Source of the DNA: Pseudomonas inefficax
Lineage (GTDB): Bacteria; Pseudomonadota; Gammaproteobacteria; Pseudomonadales; Pseudomonadaceae
DNA: 64,000 nucleotides
Direction: 5' to 3'
NCBI RefSeq assembly: GCF_900277125.1
Contig: NZ_OPYN01000070.1
Location: 62,212 to 126,211 of the forward strand
Shown here: positions 1 through 9,869 of the stretch, piece after piece
Layout: each line of letters opens with the position of its first letter
Position numbering within the stretch: the first letter of the stretch is position 1
Translations under genes and position numbers: made by a program
Notes under the pieces: generated by a model
Seen by the model: only the letters and a program-made list of their open reading frames with translations
Told to the model about the DNA's origin: nothing
Database searches by the model: none

Positions 1-2
1 AT

Positions 3-1121
3 GCAAGTTTCAGCTTCGTTCTGGTCGCCCTGGGCGGCCTGGCGGTGGGCGTGGCCCTGAGCTGGCTGATCGGCCGCCTGCGGGCATGGATGATCGCTCG
101 CGGCTGGGACGACCCGGCCACCCACGTGGTGTTCATGTTGCTGCTGCCGTTCGCCGCCTACGTGCTGGCCGAGCGCCTGGGCGTGTCGGGCATCCTTTCG
201 GCGGTGGCGGCCGGCATGATGCAGAGTTGGCTCGACCTGCTGCCACGGCAGACCAGCACGCGCCTGCTCAACCGCAGCGTGTGGTCGCTGCTGGAGTTCG
301 CTTTCAACGGCCTGATCTTCCTGCTGCTGGGCCTGCAGCTGCCAGACATCATCAAGGCGGTGGTCAGCCACGAAGCGACTGTGTGGCCGACCCTGGCCTA
401 CCGCTGCCTGGACGTAGTGGCGATCTTTGCCGCGCTGATCTTGTTGCGGTTCATCTGGGTGCAGAGCATCTGGCGCTCGATCGGTGTGGTACGCCGCTGG
501 CGCGGCAAGCCCGCGCTGGTGCTGATGCCGACGGCGCGTTCCTGCTGGTTGCTGACCCTGGGCGGTGTGCGCGGTGCGGTGACCCTGGCCGGCGTGATGT
601 CGATCCCGCTGCTGATAGGGGCGGGCAAGGCCTTCCCGGAGCGTGACCTGCTGATTTTCATTGCGGCCGGGGTGATCCTGCTGTCGTTGATCAGCGCCTG
701 TATCGCGTTACCGATTTTGCTGCGCGGTATTACCAAAAGCCCGGATGAGCGGCTGCATCAGGAGGTGCAGGAGGCGTGGCGACGCACGGCCGAGGCGGCG
801 ATCCATGCGCTGGAGGCCGAGGAAGTGATCGACAGCAATGCGCCGCAGGATGCCGCGCAGGCGACCCTGGCGACCGAGTTGAAGGCGCGCTTGATGGCGG
901 AATACCGCGATGAGCTGGACAGCTACAACGACACCGCCGAGGCCAAGGCGCTGGCCGAGCAGATGGACCTGCTGGAGCGGCGTTTGCGCTTGCGGGCGCT
1001 GCGGGCGCAGCGGTTGGAACTGTACGAGCTGCATCGCAAGCATCAGGTGGGGGATGAAGTGGTGCGGCAGGTGCTGGGTGAGCTGGATCTGAGTGAGGCA
1101 AACCTGGGGTCAGTCAGGTAG
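3..1121 (+). CDS. Na+/H+ antiporter, CPA1 family (3' part; 5' end outside window)
   Basis: The reading frame is open from the first bases, so only the C-terminal part of the gene is here (about 372 codons). Hydrophobic membrane segments alternate with short loops over the first 230 residues, including a conserved GGVRGAVTLAG-type motif near position 555. This motif is typical of the ion-translocating core of CPA1 Na+/H+ exchangers. The last 130 residues are charged and helical, forming a cytoplasmic tail rich in Ala, Glu, Arg and Leu. The expected role is proton-driven Na+ export at the inner membrane. It lies convergent to dapC, as in other pseudomonads. The exact paralogue cannot be fixed without the N-terminus. 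Confidence 0.85.
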   Translation, partial: ASFSFVLVALGGLAVGVALSWLIGRLRAWMIARGWDDPATHVVFMLLLPFAAYVLAERLGVSGILSAVAAGMMQSWLDLLPRQTSTRLLNRSVWSLLEFAFNGLIFLLLGLQLPDIIKAVVSHEATVWPTLAYRCLDVVAIFAALILLRFIWVQSIWRSIGVVRRWRGKPALVLMPTARSCWLLTLGGVRGAVTLAGVMSIPLLIGAGKAFPERDLLIFIAAGVILLSLISACIALPILLRGITKSPDERLHQEVQEAWRRTAEAAIHALEAEEVIDSNAPQDAAQATLATELKARLMAEYRDELDSYNDTAEAKALAEQMDLLERRLRLRALRAQRLELYELHRKHQVGDEVVRQVLGELDLSEANLGSVR

Positions 1122-1422
1122 ACAGCGGGGGGCCGCTTTGCGGCCCTTTCGCCGGCAAGCCAGCTCCCACAGGGACTGCACAGGGCTTGAAGTTGATGCG
1201 GTCAAGGTGGGAGCAACTGTCTTGCTCAATTTCTAAAAGCTGGCGCGATCCCTGTGGGAGCGGGCGCGCCCGCGAACACGGGCGAAGCCCGTGCCATCCA
1301 CCGCGTCGTCTGTTTCGCGGGCTTGCCCGCTCCCACAGGTACTGCGCAAGTCTTGAGGGCAGCGCGGTCAAGGTGGGAGCTGGCTTGCCGGCGAAAGGGG
1401 CGCAAAGCGCCCCCTAAGCCAA
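1122..1422. repeat. REP cluster, four units, between convergent genes
   Basis: No gene is visible. Four REP-type palindromes occur at about 1127-1177, 1251-1290, 1303-1340 and 1371-1414. They form two nested inverted pairs built on the core CGCGGGCTTGCCCGCTCCCA and its variant with CGCCGGCAAGCCAGCTCCCA. The cluster sits between the stop codons of two convergent genes, a typical REP location, and may act as a transcription boundary. Confidence 0.8.
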
Positions 1423-2619
1423 TTAGCGGTTCTGCAGAAATGCGCGAATTCGCTCCGCCGCCTCGATGCACTCGGCCAGCGGTGCAACCAGTGCCATGCG
1501 CACACGCCCGGCACCCGGGTTCACGCCATCCACTTCACGCGACAGGTACGACCCCGGCACCACCGTCACATGCTGGGCCTCGAACAAGTCGCGGGTGAAT
1601 TCGGCATCGCCGCCGGGTACCTTGGCCCACAGGTAAAAGCTGCCATCCGGGCGCTGCACATCCAGCACCGGCTGCAGGATATCCAGCACGGCATCGTACT
1701 TGGCGCGGTACTGGTCGCGGTTCTCGCGTACATGCGCCTCGTCCTGCCACGCAGCAATGCTGGCCAGCTGGGTTTGTACCGGCATCGCGCAGCCGTGGTA
1801 GGTACGGTACAGCAGGAACGGCTTGATGATCTCGGCGTCACCGGCGACGAAGCCGGAGCGCAGGCCCGGCAGGTTGGAGCGCTTGGACAGGCTGTGGAAT
1901 ACCACGCAGCGCTTGAAGTCGCTGCGGCCCAGTTCCGCACAGGCAGTCAGCAGGCCTGGTGGTGGGGCATCCTCGTCGAAGTACAGCTCGCTGTAGCACT
2001 CGTCGGCGGCAATCACGAAGTCATGCTCGTCGGCCAGGGCAATCAGCTTCTTCAGTGTGGTCATCGGCACCAATGCGCCGGTGGGGTTGCCCGGCGAGCA
2101 CAGGAACAGGATCTGGCAACGCTTCCACACTTCAGCCGGCACGGCGTCGAAGTCGGGGTTGAAACCGTTGCTTTCCAGGCACGGCAGATAGTGCGGGGTG
2201 GCACCGGCCAGCAGCGCTGCGCCTTCGTAGATCTGATAGAACGGGTTGGGGCTGACCACCAGGCCGTCATCGGCGCGGTTGACCACGGCCTGGGTGAAGG
2301 CGAACAACGCTTCGCGGGTGCCGTTGACCGGCAGGATGTGGCGGTCGGCGTTCAGCCAGCCGGCCGGTACGCCGAAGCGCCGCTCGCACCACTGGCCGAT
2401 GGCCTGGCGCAGGGCAGGCAGGCCGATGGTGCTTGGGTACACTGCCAGCTTGTCGAGGTTGTCGGCCATGGCCTGGGCAACGAACGCCGGCGATTCGTGC
2501 TTCGGCTCACCGATCGACAAGGCGATGGCGCGCTTGTCCGCCGCAGGTGCAACGCTACCCAGCAGGGCGCGGAGTTTCTCGAACGGGTAGGGCTGAAGCT
2601 GGGTCAAGGCATGGTTCAT
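1423..2619 (-). CDS. dapC: Succinyldiaminopimelate transaminase
   Basis: The 398-residue protein is a class I/II pyridoxal-phosphate aminotransferase. It carries the SPGNPTGA motif near residue 174, the acidic DECYSE motif near 206 and the Schiff-base lysine at about residue 246 (SLSKRSNLPG). DapC transfers an amino group from glutamate to N-succinyl-2-amino-6-ketopimelate in the lysine and peptidoglycan (meso-diaminopimelate) pathway in the cytoplasm. The gene lies just downstream of glnD on the same strand with a 30-base gap, the order seen in Pseudomonas. Sequence alone does not fully exclude another aminotransferase substrate, but the context supports DapC. Confidence 0.9.
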   Translation of the reverse strand: MNHALTQLQPYPFEKLRALLGSVAPAADKRAIALSIGEPKHESPAFVAQAMADNLDKLAVYPSTIGLPALRQAIGQWCERRFGVPAGWLNADRHILPVNGTREALFAFTQAVVNRADDGLVVSPNPFYQIYEGAALLAGATPHYLPCLESNGFNPDFDAVPAEVWKRCQILFLCSPGNPTGALVPMTTLKKLIALADEHDFVIAADECYSELYFDEDAPPPGLLTACAELGRSDFKRCVVFHSLSKRSNLPGLRSGFVAGDAEIIKPFLLYRTYHGCAMPVQTQLASIAAWQDEAHVRENRDQYRAKYDAVLDILQPVLDVQRPDGSFYLWAKVPGGDAEFTRDLFEAQHVTVVPGSYLSREVDGVNPGAGRVRMALVAPLAECIEAAERIRAFLQNR

Positions 2620-2649
2620 CGGCGCAAGGTCTCGTCAATCGTCTAGTCG

Positions 2650-5352
2650 TTAAAAGGTCACGCGGGTAGGGCTGGCATCGCTGGCCTGGCCGGCCTGCAG
2701 CTGCTGGACGATGGCCTCCTGCAGCCGGCTGCACAGCTGAGGGTCGGACAGCGGCTGGTTGTCGGCATCGGTGATGAAGAACACGTCTTCCACCCGCTCG
2801 CCAAGGGTGGCGATCTTGGCGTTCTGCAGCGACAGGTCGAACTCCAGGAAGATCCGCCCCAGCCGGGCCAGTAGGCCTGGGCGGTCGGGCGCAGTGATTT
2901 CGAGGATGGTTACCGGTCGCTGGGCATCGTTGAGGATGGTCACCTGTGGCGGGAAGTCGAAGTGTTTGAGCTGGCGCGGTACCCGACGCTGGATGATGGT
3001 CGGGTAATCCTCGGGGTTGCGCAGCGCTTCGGTCAGGCCATCGCGAATCTGCTTGACCCGCTGCGGGTTGTCGCCGATCGAGCCGCCATCGTTGTCCAGG
3101 ACAATGTAGGTGTCGAGGGTGAACTGGCTGCTCGAAGTGATGATCCGCGCGTCATGAATGTTCAGGTTCAGCTGCGACATGGCCGCCACCGTCACGGCAA
3201 AGAAGTCGTGCTGGTCGGGGGCATAGATGAAGATCTGCGTGCCACCCTCGAATTCGCGTTGGGTGGTTTCCTTGATCAGCACCAGCGGCCCGCCATCGGC
3301 CGGCTGCTGGAGAATCGCGTCACTGTGCCATGCCACGTCGGCGGCGGTGTGCTTGAGGAAGTAATCATCGCCCAGCTGCGACCACAGTTGCTCGACGTCG
3401 TCCGGGTCGGTGCCTTCGCGCACCAGGATATCCAGCGCCGCCGATTGGGTCTGGCGAATCTGCTCTTCGCGGTCCAGCGGGTTTTCCAGGCCACGGCGCA
3501 GGGCGCGCTTGGTCTCGGTGTACAGCTGGCGCAGCAGGCTTGCCCGCCACGAGTTCCACAGGCTGGGGTTGGTGGCGTTGATATCGGCCACGGTCAGCAC
3601 GTACAGGTAGTCCAGGCGTGTCTCGTCGCCCACGTGCAGGGCAAAATCGTTGATCACCTGAGGGTCGGACAAGTCCTTGCGCTGGGCGGTGGTCGACATC
3701 ACCAGGTGGTTCTGCACCAGCCAGACGATCAACCGGCTGTCCCAGGCCGGCAACTGGTGGCGTTCGCAGAACTTCTGCGCATCCACCGCGCCCAGCTCGG
3801 AATGGTCGCCCTGGCGGCCCTTGCCGATGTCGTGGTACAGGCCGGCCAGGTAGATCAGCTCGGGCTTGGGCAGGCGGCCCATGAGCTTGCTGGCCAGCGG
3901 GAATTTCTCGGACACCGGCGTGTATTGAAGCTTGCGCAGGTGCTTGATGAGGTTGAGGGTGTGCGCATCGACCGTATAGATGTGGAACAGGTCGTGCTGC
4001 ATTTGCCCGACAATCAGGCCGAACTCGGGCAAGTAGCGGCCGAGGATGCCGTAGCGGTTCATCCGCCGCAGGTTGCGGTGGATGCCGATTTCGCACTTGA
4101 ACAGCTCGATGAACAGGCTGGTGTTGCGGATATCGGTGCGGAAGGTGTCGTCGATCAGGTGCCGGTGCTCGCGCAGCAGCCGCACCGTATCGGCACGTAC
4201 GCCCTTGATCTCGGGGTGCTGGGCCATCAGCACGAAGATTTCCAGCATGGCGAACGGTGTGCGCCTGAACACGTTCGGCCTGGCCGCTTCTATATAGCCG
4301 TCATGCAGGCGGAAGCGCGCATTCAGCGGCTGGGTAGTGCCGCTGTCGTCATCGGCGAGGATGACTTCCTCAAAGTGCTGGATGATCAGGTCGCACAACT
4401 GGCTGATGCTCATCACCACCCGGTAGTACTGCTGCATGAACTGCTCGATCGCCCGCTTGGGGTTGTCGTCGCTGTAGCCCAGCAGCGCGGCGATGCTGCG
4501 CTGGTGGTCGAACAGCAGGCGGTCCTCGGCGCGCCCGGCCAGCATGTGCAGGGCGTAGCGCACCCTCCACAGGAAGTCCTGGGACGAGGCCAACAGCTCG
4601 TTCTCGCTTTCCAGCAGGAAACCTTCGCCGGCCAGCGCGTGCAGGTTGAGGGTGCCATACTGGCGGCGGGCCACCCACAGCACTGTCTGGATGTCGCGCA
4701 GGCCACCGGGTGAACCTTTCACATTGGGTTCGAGGTTGTACTCGGTGTCGTTGTACTTGTGGTGGCGGGCCTTGAGTTCAGCCCGCTTGGCCAGGAAGAA
4801 GTCCTTGCTCGGCCACATATGCGCAGTGCTGGTCACTTCCAGCATGCGCTGGCGCAGCGCCTCGGGGCCGGCAATGGTGCGGCTTTCAATTAGGTTGGTG
4901 ATGACCGTCAGGTCGGCACGGGCCTGCTCTGCGCACTCGTCGACGGTACGCACGCTCTGGCCCACTTCCAGGCCGATGTCCCACAGCAGGGTGAGAAACC
5001 GTTCGATGGCATCGCGGTACTGCTCGTGTTCGGCGGCACCCAGCAGGATCAGCAGGTCGATGTCCGAATGCGGGTGCAGCTCACCGCGCCCGTAACCGCC
5101 CACCGCGACCAGGGCGATGCCGCTCTGGTCGCCCCAGTCGAACTGGTTCCAGGCCTGTTGCAGGATGTTGTCGACGAGCCAGGCGCGGGCCTCGATCAGC
5201 GGGCGAATTTCGTTCCCACTGCGGAAACGCTTGTCGAGCACCTCGCCGGCCTGGCGGATGGCTTTCTTGAAGGCGGCGATGGGGCTCGCCTTGAGGGCCA
5301 GTTCCGCCTGGAACTGGCCGCGGTCGAACAGCTCGGGGTCCACCTGGGGCAT
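2650..5352 (-). CDS. glnD: [Protein-PII] uridylyltransferase/uridylyl-removing enzyme
   Basis: The protein is 900 residues from the ATG at 5352, which precedes the conserved start MPQVDPELF; an upstream in-frame ATG at 5481 would overlap map and is unlikely. The nucleotidyltransferase motif GGYGRGEL lies at residues 85-92, with the catalytic Asp pair (SDIDLLIL) just after. A central HD domain follows ([11 protein letters not shown]), and two ACT domains lie at the C-terminus ([14 protein letters not shown] is visible). GlnD senses glutamine and uridylylates or deuridylylates PII, which controls nitrogen assimilation. Transcription is probably shared with map and dapC. Confidence 0.97.
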   Translation of the reverse strand: MPQVDPELFDRGQFQAELALKASPIAAFKKAIRQAGEVLDKRFRSGNEIRPLIEARAWLVDNILQQAWNQFDWGDQSGIALVAVGGYGRGELHPHSDIDLLILLGAAEHEQYRDAIERFLTLLWDIGLEVGQSVRTVDECAEQARADLTVITNLIESRTIAGPEALRQRMLEVTSTAHMWPSKDFFLAKRAELKARHHKYNDTEYNLEPNVKGSPGGLRDIQTVLWVARRQYGTLNLHALAGEGFLLESENELLASSQDFLWRVRYALHMLAGRAEDRLLFDHQRSIAALLGYSDDNPKRAIEQFMQQYYRVVMSISQLCDLIIQHFEEVILADDDSGTTQPLNARFRLHDGYIEAARPNVFRRTPFAMLEIFVLMAQHPEIKGVRADTVRLLREHRHLIDDTFRTDIRNTSLFIELFKCEIGIHRNLRRMNRYGILGRYLPEFGLIVGQMQHDLFHIYTVDAHTLNLIKHLRKLQYTPVSEKFPLASKLMGRLPKPELIYLAGLYHDIGKGRQGDHSELGAVDAQKFCERHQLPAWDSRLIVWLVQNHLVMSTTAQRKDLSDPQVINDFALHVGDETRLDYLYVLTVADINATNPSLWNSWRASLLRQLYTETKRALRRGLENPLDREEQIRQTQSAALDILVREGTDPDDVEQLWSQLGDDYFLKHTAADVAWHSDAILQQPADGGPLVLIKETTQREFEGGTQIFIYAPDQHDFFAVTVAAMSQLNLNIHDARIITSSSQFTLDTYIVLDNDGGSIGDNPQRVKQIRDGLTEALRNPEDYPTIIQRRVPRQLKHFDFPPQVTILNDAQRPVTILEITAPDRPGLLARLGRIFLEFDLSLQNAKIATLGERVEDVFFITDADNQPLSDPQLCSRLQEAIVQQLQAGQASDASPTRVTF

Positions 5353-5393
5353 CGCGTCACGTTCCTGTCGTGGAGTGGCCTGTGGGAGTGCGG

Positions 5394-6176
5394 TCAGGCC
5401 GAGGTGCGCGGGATGGTGTCGTCCTTGCGCAGGGTGAAGATCTCGTAGCCGGTCGCAGTCACCACCAGGGTGTGCTCCCACTGGGCCGAGAGCTTGCGGT
5501 CCTTGGTGATGGCGGTCCAGCCGTCGCCCAGCACCTTGGTATCGGCCTTGCCCTGGTTGATCATCGGCTCGATGGTGAAGGTCATGCCTTCCTTCAGCTC
5601 CATGCCGGTGCCGGCGCGGCCGTAGTGCAGGATCTGCGGCTCTTCGTGGAACACCTTGCCGATACCGTGGCCGCAGAACTCGCGCACCACCGAGAAGCCG
5701 TTCTTTTCAGCGTGCTTCTGGATCACTTCGCCGATATCGCCCAGGCGGCAGCCCGGCTTGACCAGTTCGATGGCCTTGTACATGCATTCCTGAGTGACCT
5801 TGGACAGGCGCTCGGCCCATACTGGCACGGTGCCGACGTGGAACATGCGGCTGGTGTCGCCGTGGTAGCCGTCCTTGATCACGGTGACGTCGATGTTCAG
5901 CGTGTCACCATCCTTGAGCGGCTTGTCGTTGGGGATGCCGTGGCAGACCACATGGTTGATCGAGGTGCAGATCGACTTCGGGTAGCCCTTGTAGTTGAGC
6001 GGTGCCGGAATGGCCTGCTGGACGTTGACGATGTAGTCGTGGCACAGGCGGTCCAGCTCTTCGGTGGTGATACCGGGCTTGACGTGTTCCTCGATCATTT
6101 CCAGCACCTCGGCGGCCAGGCGGCCGGCGATGCGCATCTTCTCGATGTCTTCTGCAGTCTTGATGGTGACGGTCAT
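5394..6176 (-). CDS. map: Methionine aminopeptidase, type I
   Basis: The 260-residue protein has the type I MetAP pitta-bread fold. The metal-ligand segments visible are [14 protein letters not shown] (two Asp ligands), [12 protein letters not shown] (His) and a C-terminal Glu pair in FTIEPM and the WEHT region. It removes the initiator methionine from nascent proteins, and 260 residues is the normal length. The gene faces away from rpsB with a 412-base intergenic region, the usual map/rpsB arrangement in gammaproteobacteria. It lies 41 bases upstream of glnD on the same strand. Confidence 0.97.
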   Translation of the reverse strand: MTVTIKTAEDIEKMRIAGRLAAEVLEMIEEHVKPGITTEELDRLCHDYIVNVQQAIPAPLNYKGYPKSICTSINHVVCHGIPNDKPLKDGDTLNIDVTVIKDGYHGDTSRMFHVGTVPVWAERLSKVTQECMYKAIELVKPGCRLGDIGEVIQKHAEKNGFSVVREFCGHGIGKVFHEEPQILHYGRAGTGMELKEGMTFTIEPMINQGKADTKVLGDGWTAITKDRKLSAQWEHTLVVTATGYEIFTLRKDDTIPRTSA

Positions 6177-6418
6177 TACAGGCTCTCTACGGCGCCGTGC
6201 ACGGCGCGAACAAACGGGAAAGGCCGGATTCTAGCAGAGCAGGGCGCCGATCGGTCGGCATGCGGATGGAGAATTGGGACTGCTGCGCAGTCCATCGCCG
6301 GCAAGCCAGCTCCTACACGAATCGGGTTACCCTTGTTGAAGCTGTCATCCATGGAAAGCATTCTGGCCTGTTTGGCGGGGTGCTGCAAAAGCCGCTGACG
6401 GACGCAATGGTATCCGGG

Positions 6419-6447
6419 TTCCGTTCGGCCGCGGTCTGTGGTATAAA
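6419..6447 (+). promoter_or_regulatory. Candidate rpsB promoter
   Basis: A good -10 hexamer, TATAAA, lies at 6442-6447, about 140 bases before the rpsB start. The best -35 with a 17-base spacer (TTCCGT at 6419-6424) matches the consensus weakly (3 of 6). A long 5' leader is expected for rpsB because of its autoregulation. Confidence 0.4.
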
Positions 6448-6504
6448 ATGCGCCGCTTTCGGGGATGACCCCGTCAGCATTAACCCACACACGTGTCGAC
6501 ACGA

Positions 6505-6588
6505 TGACCTGGGTGCCCCGAGTTGCAGAATTCGCGGGTTGGTCATTGGGATACGTGGAGGCCCAACCCGACTTATCAAGGAACTATC
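6505..6588 (+). promoter_or_regulatory. Probable S2 (t44-like) autoregulatory leader of rpsB
   Basis: The rpsB leader can form an 8-bp hairpin, CGGGTTGG at 6535-6542 with CCAACCCG at 6563-6570. A second segment in its loop (TTGGG at 6546-6550) can pair alternatively with CCCAA at 6562-6566, giving switch-like or pseudoknot potential. A conserved structured leader (t44 in Rfam) between map and rpsB, used for feedback control by ribosomal protein S2, is known in gammaproteobacteria. Assignment to that family is inferred from position and pairing. Confidence 0.6.
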
Positions 6589-7326
6589 ATGTCCCAAGTC
6601 AACATGCGCGATATGCTGAAGGCCGGTGTGCACTTCGGCCACCAGACCCGTTACTGGAACCCGAAAATGGGCAAGTACATTTTCGGCGCGCGTAACAAGA
6701 TCCACATCGTCAACCTGGAAAAAACCCTGCCAATGTTCAACGACGCTCTGTCGTTCGTAGAGCGCCTGGCCCAGGGCAAGAACAAGATCCTGTTCGTCGG
6801 CACCAAGCGTTCCGCCGGCAAGATCGTCGCCGAGCAAGCTGCTCGTTGCGGTTCGCCGTACGTTGACCACCGTTGGTTGGGCGGCATGCTGACCAACTAC
6901 AAGACCATCCGCGCTTCGATCAAGCGTCTGCGCGACCTGGAAACCCAGGCCGAAGACGGCACTTTCGCCAAGCTGACCAAGAAAGAAGCCCTGATGCGCT
7001 CCCGCGACCTGGAAAAACTGGATCGCAGCCTGGGCGGCATCAAGGACATGGGTGGTCTGCCAGACGCTCTGTTCGTTATCGACGTTGATCACGAGCGCAT
7101 CGCGATCACCGAAGCCAACAAGCTGGGCATCCCGGTTATCGGCGTTGTCGATACCAACAGCAGCCCGGAAGGTGTTGACTACATCATCCCAGGTAACGAT
7201 GACGCCATCCGCGCTATCGAGCTGTACATGACTTCGATGGCTGACGCAGTCATCCGCGGCCGCAACAACGTTGCCGGCGGCACCGAAGTTTACGCTGAAG
7301 AAGCGGCTGCACCTGCTGCCGAGTAA
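6589..7326 (+). CDS. rpsB: 30S ribosomal protein S2
   Basis: The 245-residue protein starts at the ATG at 6589, preceded by an AAGGA ribosome binding site at 6578-6582. It shows the S2 signatures near the N-terminus ([18 protein letters not shown]) and the [11 protein letters not shown] and [19 protein letters not shown] segments. S2 is a late-assembling protein of the small subunit that helps bind S1. The gene is cotranscribed with tsf across an intergenic hairpin. Codon use is strongly biased, as expected for a ribosomal protein. Confidence 0.99.
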
Positions 7327-7353
7327 TTAGACGCTAGCGTCGACTTGGCACGC

Positions 7354-7378
7354 AAAAAGGGGGCTCTGCCCCCTTTTT
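7354..7378 (+). terminator. Hairpin terminator/attenuator between rpsB and tsf
   Basis: A perfect 11-bp stem, AAAAAGGGGGC (7354-7364) with GCCCCCTTTTT (7368-7378), closes a three-base loop and ends in a T-run. The A-run on the other side makes it look bidirectional. In the rpsB-tsf operon such a hairpin probably causes partial termination and sets the S2 to EF-Ts ratio. Confidence 0.8.
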
Positions 7379-7512
7379 GCCACCTTGAAATCCTGCTGTC
7401 AGCATCGGCCCCGCATCATGGGTCAGCTGAGATAAACACAGCGGATTCGCAGAATTGAACGCCCGTGACGAACGGGTGGAATGGTTGAAAAACTTTCCAA
7501 GAGGATTTTGAA

Positions 7513-8376
7513 ATGGCAGCAATTACTGCAGCGCTGGTCAAAGAACTGCGCGAGCGTACCGGCGAAGGCATGATGGATTGCAAGAAGGCCCTGGAAAAGG
7601 CCGACGGCGACATCGAAAAAGCCATTGACGACATGCGTGCCTCGGGCGCCATCAAGGCCGCCAAAAAGGCTGGCAACGTCGCTGCTGAAGGCGCTATCGC
7701 CGTCAAGACCGACGGTAAATCCGCCGTCCTGCTCGAAGTGAACTCGCAGACCGACTTCCTGGCCCTGCAAGATGACTTCAAGAACTTCGTTGCCGAAAGC
7801 ATCGAAGAAGCTTTCGCCCAGAAGCTGACCGACGCCGCTCCGCTGATCGCCTCGCGCGAAGCTGCTCGTGAAGCCCTGGTTGCCAAGTGCGGCGAGAACG
7901 TCAACATCCGTCGCCTGGTGCGCGTTGAAGGTGACGTTGTCGGTGCCTACCTGCACGGCAACAAGATCGGCGCTGCCGTTGTCCTGAAAGGCGGTGACGT
8001 CGATCTGGCCAAGAACATCGCCATGCACGTTGCAGCTTCGAACCCGGAGTTCCTGCTGCCGTCGGAAGTTTCGGCCGAAGCCATCGAGCGCGAGAAGGGT
8101 GTCTTCCTGCAGCTGAACGCTGACAAGATCGCCGGCAAGCCGGAAAACATCGTCGAGAACATGATCAAGGGTCGTATCTCGAAGTTCCTGGCCGAAGCCT
8201 CGCTGGTCGAGCAAGCCTTCGTCATGAACCCGGAAGTCAAGGTTGGCGAGCTGGCCAAGAAAGCCGGTGCTGAAATCGTTTCCTTCACCTACTTCAAGGT
8301 AGGCGAAGGCATCGAGAAGCCAGTCGACGACTTCGCTGCTGAAGTTGCCGCTCAGGTCGCTGCTGCCAAGCAGTAA
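7513..8376 (+). CDS. tsf: Elongation factor Ts
   Basis: The 287-residue protein begins with the UBA-like helical domain (LVKELRERTGEGMMDCKKAL) and carries the diagnostic TDFLA core motif near residue 80. EF-Ts is the nucleotide exchange factor that releases GDP from EF-Tu. A GAGGATTTTG sequence precedes the start. It lies 186 bases after rpsB, with the hairpin at 7354-7378 in between, and upstream of pyrH. Confidence 0.99.
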   Translation: MAAITAALVKELRERTGEGMMDCKKALEKADGDIEKAIDDMRASGAIKAAKKAGNVAAEGAIAVKTDGKSAVLLEVNSQTDFLALQDDFKNFVAESIEEAFAQKLTDAAPLIASREAAREALVAKCGENVNIRRLVRVEGDVVGAYLHGNKIGAAVVLKGGDVDLAKNIAMHVAASNPEFLLPSEVSAEAIEREKGVFLQLNADKIAGKPENIVENMIKGRISKFLAEASLVEQAFVMNPEVKVGELAKKAGAEIVSFTYFKVGEGIEKPVDDFAAEVAAQVAAAKQ

Positions 8377-8397
8377 GACAGCCCCGTCTGTCGCCCC

Positions 8398-8431
8398 AAA
8401 GAGGCTGCCCGCTCACGCGCGCAGCCTCTTT
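8398..8431 (+). terminator. Terminator after tsf
   Basis: An 11-bp perfect stem, AAAGAGGCTGC (8398-8408) with GCAGCCTCTTT (8421-8431), closes a 12-base loop shortly after the tsf stop codon. The short T-stretch suggests moderate termination before the pyrH transcription unit. Confidence 0.7.
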
Positions 8432-8556
8432 GTCAAAACGGCGAAGGGTTTATAAGGCCCATCGCCGCTGGCACCGAAGCGGTGCCACGCTACAGTTAGC
8501 TGGCTGCAAACAGCCCGCACGAATTTTCTAAAAGTACGCCGCAGGAGAGACTCGCA

Positions 8557-9300
8557 ATGGCTCAGCAGGTGAGTGGTCGCCAACCTCGCTATAAACGCAT
8601 TTTGCTCAAACTTAGCGGCGAGGCCCTGATGGGCTCGGAAGACTTCGGGATCGACCCGAAAGTGCTGGATCGCATGGCCCTCGAAGTTGGCCAGCTGGTA
8701 GGGATCGGTGTCCAGGTCGGCCTGGTGATCGGCGGTGGTAACCTGTTCCGCGGCGCCGCGCTCAGCGCAGCCGGCATGGACCGTGTCACCGGTGACCACA
8801 TGGGCATGCTGGCCACCGTGATGAACGCCCTGGCCATGCGCGACGCGCTCGAGCGCTCGAACATCCCGGCCCTGGTCATGTCGGCCATTTCCATGGTCGG
8901 TGTCACCGATCATTACGATCGTCGCAAAGCTATTCGTCACCTCAACTCCGGGGATGTGGTAATTTTCTCCGCCGGTACCGGCAACCCGTTCTTCACTACC
9001 GACTCCGCGGCCTGCCTGCGCGCCATCGAAATCGATGCCGACGTGGTGCTGAAAGCGACCAAGGTCGATGGTGTGTACACTGCCGATCCATTCAAGGACC
9101 CACATGCCGAGAAGTTCGATCACCTGACCTACGACGAGGTCCTGGATCGCAAGCTGGGCGTGATGGACCTGACCGCAATCTGCCTGTGCCGTGACCACAA
9201 GATGCCATTGCGGGTATTCAACATGAACAAGCCTGGCGCCCTGCTGAACATCGTGGTGGGTGGCGCTGAAGGCACTCTGATCGAGGAAGGCCAAGCATGA
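8557..9300 (+). CDS. pyrH: UMP kinase
   Basis: The 247-residue protein belongs to the amino-acid kinase fold. It has LKLSGEAL at residues 17-24 and the glycine-rich GGGNLFRG loop at 59-66, followed by the UMP-binding region with [15 protein letters not shown]. The hexameric bacterial enzyme phosphorylates UMP to UDP and is allosterically regulated by GTP and UTP. A GCAGGAGAG ribosome binding site precedes the ATG. Its stop overlaps the start of frr by four bases (ATGA), so the two are translationally coupled. Confidence 0.98.
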   Translation: MAQQVSGRQPRYKRILLKLSGEALMGSEDFGIDPKVLDRMALEVGQLVGIGVQVGLVIGGGNLFRGAALSAAGMDRVTGDHMGMLATVMNALAMRDALERSNIPALVMSAISMVGVTDHYDRRKAIRHLNSGDVVIFSAGTGNPFFTTDSAACLRAIEIDADVVLKATKVDGVYTADPFKDPHAEKFDHLTYDEVLDRKLGVMDLTAICLCRDHKMPLRVFNMNKPGALLNIVVGGAEGTLIEEGQA

Positions 9301-9854
9301 TCAACGACATCAAGAAAGACGCGCAGGAGCGCATGACCAAGTCCCTTGAGGCCCTGGCTCGCAACCTGGCGGCAATCCGCACCGGTCGCGCCCACCCGAG
9401 CATCCTGGACAGCGTCAAGGTCACGGCCTGGGGTAGCGAGATGCCGCTTAACCAGGTAGCCGCGATCACCGTCGAAGATGCCCGCACCCTGAAGATCGTC
9501 GCTCACGACAAGAACCTCAGCGCCGCCATCGAGAAGGCCATCCTCACCTCCGACCTGGGCCTGAACCCGTCCAGCGCCGGTACCACCATCCGTGTGCCGA
9601 TGCCGGCCCTGACCGAGGAAACCCGCAAGGGCTACACCAAGCAGGCCAGCGGCGTTGCCGAGGATGCCAAGGTGGCCGTGCGCAACGTGCGCCGTGACGC
9701 CCTGGCCGACTTGAAGAAGCTGACCAAGGACAAGGAAATCAGCGAAGACGAAGAGCGTCGCGCCGCTGACGAAATCCAGAAGCTGACCGACAAGTATGTT
9801 GCCGAGGTCGATGCCGCCTTCAAAGCCAAGGAAAAGGACCTGATGGCCGTCTAA
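9297..9854 (+). CDS. frr: Ribosome recycling factor
   Basis: The 185-residue protein is the normal RRF length. It starts with the three-helix-bundle segment ([15 protein letters not shown]) and contains the conserved [11 protein letters not shown] and [16 protein letters not shown] segments. RRF works with EF-G to split ribosomes after termination. It overlaps pyrH by four bases and is followed 15 bases later by uppS, in the conserved order pyrH-frr-uppS-cdsA-dxr. Confidence 0.99.
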   Translation: MINDIKKDAQERMTKSLEALARNLAAIRTGRAHPSILDSVKVTAWGSEMPLNQVAAITVEDARTLKIVAHDKNLSAAIEKAILTSDLGLNPSSAGTTIRVPMPALTEETRKGYTKQASGVAEDAKVAVRNVRRDALADLKKLTKDKEISEDEERRAADEIQKLTDKYVAEVDAAFKAKEKDLMAV

Positions 9855-9869
9855 GGCCGGGGTTTTTTA

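Larger units (their letters stand above)
6177..6588. other. map/rpsB divergent intergenic region
   Basis: This 412-base stretch has no convincing coding region. It holds a single REP-like half-site at about 6291-6322 (CGCCGGCAAGCCAGCTCCTA), a candidate rpsB promoter around 6442-6447, and a structured rpsB leader from about 6505. Both of the latter are listed separately. The region must also hold the map promoter on the other strand, which I could not place. Confidence 0.6.

Noticed and set aside
5353..5481. Longer glnD start at 5481
   Set aside because: It would overlap the end of map by about 90 bases, and the added 43 residues are not conserved in character. The ATG at 5352 gives the standard start MPQVDPELF.
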